Of a stretch of 64,000 nt of DNA, positions 59,556 through 64,000 are shown piece by piece (positions within the stretch are counted from its first letter, which is position 1; each line of letters starts with the position of its first letter). Both the position numbers and the translations under genes were made by a program. Location: assembly GCA_039881145.1 (NCBI GenBank), contig JAYKKI010000006.1, positions 23,310,501 to 23,374,500 on the forward strand, written 5' to 3'. The notes under the pieces were generated by a model. That model was not told the origin of the DNA. It saw only the letters and a list, made by a program, of their open reading frames with translations, and made no database searches. This DNA is from Druceiella hillmani. Lineage: Eukaryota; Arthropoda; Insecta; Lepidoptera; Hepialidae.

Positions 59556-62500
59556 TTGATCTGGATATTTTGAAATGCAATCCGCCACAAACAAATTTAC
59601 GCATCATGCGTTGTTTCGGGGTATTCGACGTACAGTGCCAAGCGCGCCGCAGCTAGTTATCATTATAACTTTGGTGTGTACAGACGTGTGTTACTGTGGA
59701 AAAAAAATTAGACGCGTAAGTTGGGAACAGAGTTCATTCTAGATTGTGATTGTTTTTAAAATTATATATTAAATAAAACACAGTGGGAAATAAACTTGTG
59801 TTTTAAAATAATGTTTCAGATATTTTAGAGTGTAACCCGCCACAAACAAATCTACGCATCATGCGGCGTTTGAAGTTATTCGGTGAGGATAGCGAAGCGC
59901 GCTGCAGCTAGTTCGTATTATAACTTATTTATGGACAGACGTGTATTACTGTGGAAAGAAAGAATCAAACGCGCAAGCTGAGTACTAAGTGCGTTCTAGA
60001 TTGTGATTGATTTTTAAATCATTTATCAAATAAAAAACAGTGTGATAATAATTTGTGGTTTAAAATAATGTTCCGGATATTTTGGAGTGCCACCCGCTAC
60101 AACATATCTACCAATCATGAAGCGTTTAAAGGTTTTCGGCAAGCGCAAAGCGCGCCGCAGCTAGTTTATATTGGAGTATCGGTGTGTACACACGTGTGTT
60201 ACACAGAGCATTCTAGTTTGTAATTGCTTCTAAATCATATATTAAATAAAATACAGTGAGAAAATAATTTTTGTGTTCCGAAATAGTGTTCCGGGTGTTT
60301 TGGAGAGCAACCCGCCACAAACAAATTCACGCATCATGCGGCGTTTCGGGGTATTCGACGAGCAGTGCGAAGCGCGCCGCAGTTAGTTAATATTGAACAG
60401 TTTGTATGCACAGACGTGTGTTACTATGGAAAGGAAAAATTAAACGCTCAAGCTGAGGCCACAGTGCATTCTAGATTGTGATGGTTTTAAAATCAAATAT
60501 TAAATAAATCACAGTGTGAAAATATTTTGTGTTTTATAATATGTTTCGAATGTTTTCGGGTGCCACCCGCCACATAGAAATCTAACCATGATGCGGTATT
60601 TAAAGGTTTTCGTCGAGCATTGCAAAACGTGTCGCAGTTAGTTTTCGTTGAACGAACGGTGTGTAGAGATGTGTGTTACACAGTGCTTTCTTAATTGTGA
60701 TTAGTTTTAAAATCATATATTAAATAAACACAGTGTGAAAATAATTTGTGTTTTAAAATATTGTTTCGGATATTTTGGAATGCCGCCCGTTGCAAACAAA
60801 TCATCATGCGGCTTTTGAAGTTATTCGGCGAGGATTGCAAAGCGCGCCGCAGCTAGTTTGTATTATTACTTTGGTGTGTAAAGACGTGTTGGTACACGTC
60901 TATATACACCAAAGTTATAACATTCGCGCGTTTGATTATTTCTTAATAAAAACAGTAATCTGTGGAAAGAAACAATCAAATGCGCAAACTGAGAACATAG
61001 TGAATTCTAGATTGTGATTGTTTTTAAAATCATATATTAAATAAAACACAGTGTGAAAATTAATTTGCGTTTTAAAGGAATGTTCCGGATGTTTTGAAGT
61101 GCCACTCGCTAAAATAAATCTATATATCTTGCGGCGTTTGAAGATTTTTGGCGAGCATTGCGAAGCGCACCAGAGCTAGTTTATATTCGACCGTTAGTGT
61201 GTACAGATATGTGTTAACGTGGAAAGGAAAAAAGCAAACGCGCAAGCTGAGAACACAGTGCATTCTAGATCGTGAGTATTTTAAAAATCTTTTATTAAAC
61301 AAAACACAGTGTGAGAATTAATTTGTGCTTTAAAAAATTTTCGAAATTTTTCTAGTGCTTTTCTAGTACCCGCCACAAACAAACTTACTCAACATTCCTC
61401 CTTTTAATTTATTCTGCGAGCATTGTGAAGCTCGCTGCAGCTATTTTATATTGGACCGTCGGTGTGTACAGACAATTGTTACAAAGTGCATTCTAGTTTG
61501 TGATTGTTTTTAAAATTATATATTAAAAAAATAGCGTGTGGAAATTGATTTGCGTTTTAAAATAATTTTGCGGATGGTCCGAGTGCCAGGCGCCACACAA
61601 AAATCTGCCCATCATGGGGCACCTGAAGGTTTTAGGCGATCATTGCAAAGCGGACCTTGGCTAGTTTATATTCGACCGTGGAAAGAAAAAAAAACTCGCA
61701 AACTGGGAAAACAGTGCATTTTGGATTGTGAGTGTATTAAAAATCGTATATTAAATAAAACAACGTGTAAGAATTATTTGTGCTTTAAAAAATTTTCGAA
61801 ATGTTTCTAGTGCCGCCCGCCACAACAATTCTACCCAACTTGCGACGTTTGAAGGTTTTCGGCGAGCAATGCGAAGCACGCTGCAGCAAGTTTATATTGG
61901 AACATCGGTGTGTACACACGTGTGTTACGCAGTGCATTCTAGATTGTGATTGTTTTTAAAATCATATATTCAAAAAATCTAGTGTAAAAATTAATTGGTT
62001 AATTAAAATATTATTCAGGATAACCCGAGTGCTAGGAGGAACAAAAATCTACTCATCATGGGGCATTTTAAGATTTTCGGCGAACATTGCGAAGCGAACC
62101 GAAGCAAGTTTATATTCGATCGTTGGTGTTTACAGATATGTGTTACTGTGGAAAGAAAAAAACAAACTTTCAAGCTGAGAACACAGTGCATTCTGGATTG
62201 TGAGTATTGTAAAAATCATTCGTTAAATAAAACACAGAGTAAGAATTAATTTGTGTTTTAAAAAATTTTCATGATTTTTCCAGTGCCACCCGCCACAAAC
62301 AAATGTACCCAACATGCGGAGTTTGGAAGTTTTCGGCGAGCATTGCAAAGCGCGCTGCAGCTAGTTTATATTAGACCATCTGTGGGTACATACGTGTGTT
62401 ACACAAGATTGTGAAAATTAATTTCCGAGTGCTAGGCTCCACATACAAATCTACGTATCACGCGGCATTTGAAGGTTTTCGGCGAGCATTGCAAAGCGGG

Positions 62501-63555
62501 CCGGCTAGTTCATATTCGACCGTTGGTGTGTACAGATATGTGTTACTGTGGAAAGAAAAAAACAAACACGCAAGCTGAGAACACACTGCATTCTGGATTG
62601 TAAGTGTTTTAAAAATTGTATATTGAATAAAACACAGTATAAGAATTAATTTGTGACATAAAAAATTTTTTTCCGTGTTTTTAAATTAATTAATTAATTT
62701 CCGAGTGCTAGGCTCCACATACAAATCTACGTATCACGCGGCATTTGAAGGTTTTCGGCGAGCATTGCGAAGCGGGCCGCAGCTAGTTCATATTAGACCG
62801 TTGGAGTGTACAGATATGTGTTACGGTGGAAAGAAAAAACAAACGCGCAAACCGAGAACACAGTGCATTCTGGATTGCGAGTGTTTTTAAAATTATATAT
62901 TAAATAAGATACAGCGTGAGAATTCATTTGTGCTTTAAAAATTTTTCTAGATTTTTCTAGTGCCACCCGCCACAAAACAAATCTACACAATAAGCGGCGT
63001 TTGAAAGTTTTCGGCGAGCATTGCGAAGCGTGCTGCAGCTAGTTTATATTGGTCCGTCGATGTATACAGACGTGTGTTACACAGTGCATTCTAGATTGTG
63101 AAAATTAATTTGGGTTTTAAAATAATTTTCCGGATGTTCCGAGTTCAAGGCGACACATACAAATCTAGGCATCACGCGGCATTTGAAGGTTTTCTGCGAG
63201 CATTGCGAAGCAGGCTGTAGCTAGTTTAAATTCGACCGTTGGAGTGTACAGATAAGTGTTACTGTGGAAAGAAAAATCAAACGCGCAAGGTGAGAACACA
63301 GTGCATTCTGGATTGTGATTTTCTTTAAAATTATATATTAAATAAACCACAGTGCGAGAATTTATTTGTGCTAAACAAAATGTTTGCGATGTTTCGAGTG
63401 CCACCCGCCACAAACAAATCTACACTGCATGCGGCGTTTGGAGGTTTTCGGCGAGCATTGGGGAGCGCGCCGCAGCTAGTTTATACTGGATCGTCGATGT
63501 ATACGGACGTGTGTTACTCAGTTCATTCTAGATTATGATTGTTTTAAAAATCTCA
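59556..63555. repeat. satellite array, subfamily 3 (about 250-bp monomers, alternating long and short)
   Basis: Seventeen monomers carry the core GCGGCGTTTGAAGGTTTTCG, GCGAGCATTGCGAAGCGCGC, CGCAGCTAGTTTATATT, then GTGTGTACAGACGTGTGTTA and GCATTCTAGATTGTGATTG. Long monomers have GTGGAAAGAAAAAT and CAAACGCGCAAGCTGAGAAC inserted before the end; short ones go directly from GTGTTA to CACAGTGCATTCTAG. Approximate starts are 59,575 L, 59,830 L, 60,070 S, 60,300 L, 60,553 S, 60,778 L, 61,092 L, 61,360 S, 61,575 L, 61,810 S, 62,030 L, 62,285 S, 62,428 L, 62,704 L, 62,957 S, 63,140 L, 63,400 S. Peptides read through the long monomers look similar (for example EGFRRAL) simply because the DNA is repeated; frame is not kept from one monomer to the next. 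Confidence 0.93.
60868..60985. repeat. inverted duplication inside one satellite monomer
   Basis: ACTTTGGTGTGTAAAGACGTGT at 60,868-60,889 is followed a few bases later by its near-perfect reverse complement (ACACGTCTATATACACCAAAGT, about 60,894-60,915). Beyond it, GCGCGTTTGATTATTTCTTA is the inverse of the AACAATCAAATGCGC segment at about 60,971-60,985. The monomer has thus gained an extra inverted piece of itself, which explains its greater length (about 310 bp). Confidence 0.85.
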
Positions 63556-64000
63556 TCGCATGATGTACTGTAGAGGTCAAATATTTAAAATATAAAAAAT
63601 AAGTAGTATAATTTTTTTTAACGCAAATATTGATACTGATATTTGAAATACTTGAAAATGAATGCTTTCCTTTTGTTATTAGTTTTTCTATACAAAAATA
63701 TTAACATATTTAGTACTCGCTGTTGTTTTGCACAGTGAACCTATAATTAAACAAAGAGAAACACAATTTTAACCGAGTTTAATACATGTAAGTTGTACAC
63801 ATTTTTAACTACCACGTAGTCAATTTAACTTACTTGCATAGATATGCTCAGCACTACAAAACAAAAAATATGTCACCGTTATAGCTACAGATATAAGGGT
63901 GACGCGTTTTGCAATATTAGTGCTGTATACTACTAGTATAACATGTCGGTGACGCGAACTCACAAGATTTTACAGTTCCAAAAATCTTCCAACGCGCACA
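63556..64000. other. unique flank after the satellite array
   Basis: The repeat ends near 63,555 after GATTGTTTTAAAAATCTCAT. The remaining 445 bp are AT-rich without recognised genes. GGTGACGCG occurs twice (63,898 and 63,950), which is the only small repeat I noticed. Confidence 0.6.

Noticed and set aside
58402..63413. Peptide similarities (EGFRRAL, QCILDCE) among plus-strand frames in subfamilies 2 and 3
   Set aside because: Not kept across short monomers and interrupted by linkers full of stops.
48574..63555. CRISPR-like array
   Set aside because: Monomers are about 250 bp, spacers are related to each other, and the context is eukaryotic.

Overview
The window looks like a non-coding, repeat-dominated stretch of an AT-rich arthropod nuclear genome, most likely an insect. 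I base this on a Jockey-like non-LTR retrotransposon, a mariner relic, a TATA plus TCAGTT core promoter (the arthropod initiator motif) followed by an exon with a GTGAGT 5' splice site, and the absence of any bacterial-type gene arrangement. I cannot name the order. No complete host gene is visible.

Layout. (1) 1-9.5 kb is unique AT-rich DNA with a possible coding exon on the minus strand at the left edge, a (TA)n microsatellite at 8.9 kb and a small open frame at 9.3 kb. (2) 9.5-43.5 kb is a head-to-tail array of four diverged copies (called 0, A, B and C here) of one very large unit, perhaps 12 kb or more when complete. Each copy carries different internal deletions and insertions. The complete unit reads: conserved upstream region, TATA/Inr core promoter, 5' UTR with short uORFs, a short exon starting MN(P/R), a GTGAGT donor, a long AT-rich stretch, a G/T-skewed block, a 15-bp minisatellite, then another AT-rich stretch that runs into the next unit. 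A Jockey-like LINE (12.39-15.32 kb) sits at the 0/A junction. (3) 43.5-48.6 kb holds a decayed mariner, a half foldback element, unique sequence, and an internally deleted minus-strand LINE. (4) 48.6-63.55 kb is a 15-kb array of about 250-bp monomers with GC-rich cores and AT-rich linkers. It falls into three diverged subfamilies in consecutive blocks (48.6-56.4, 56.4-59.55 and 59.55-63.55 kb). The last block has an alternating two-monomer higher-order structure.

A palindromic foldback/MITE family occurs four times (38.4, 42.07, 44.47 and 53.7 kb), twice complete with near-identical arms but unrelated loops.

The points most worth a second look are the amplified promoter-plus-first-exon units with no recognisable downstream exons, and the three-tier satellite with its higher-order repeat. 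Both rest on self-comparison done by eye. A dot plot and mapped RNA-seq would settle most of the claims.
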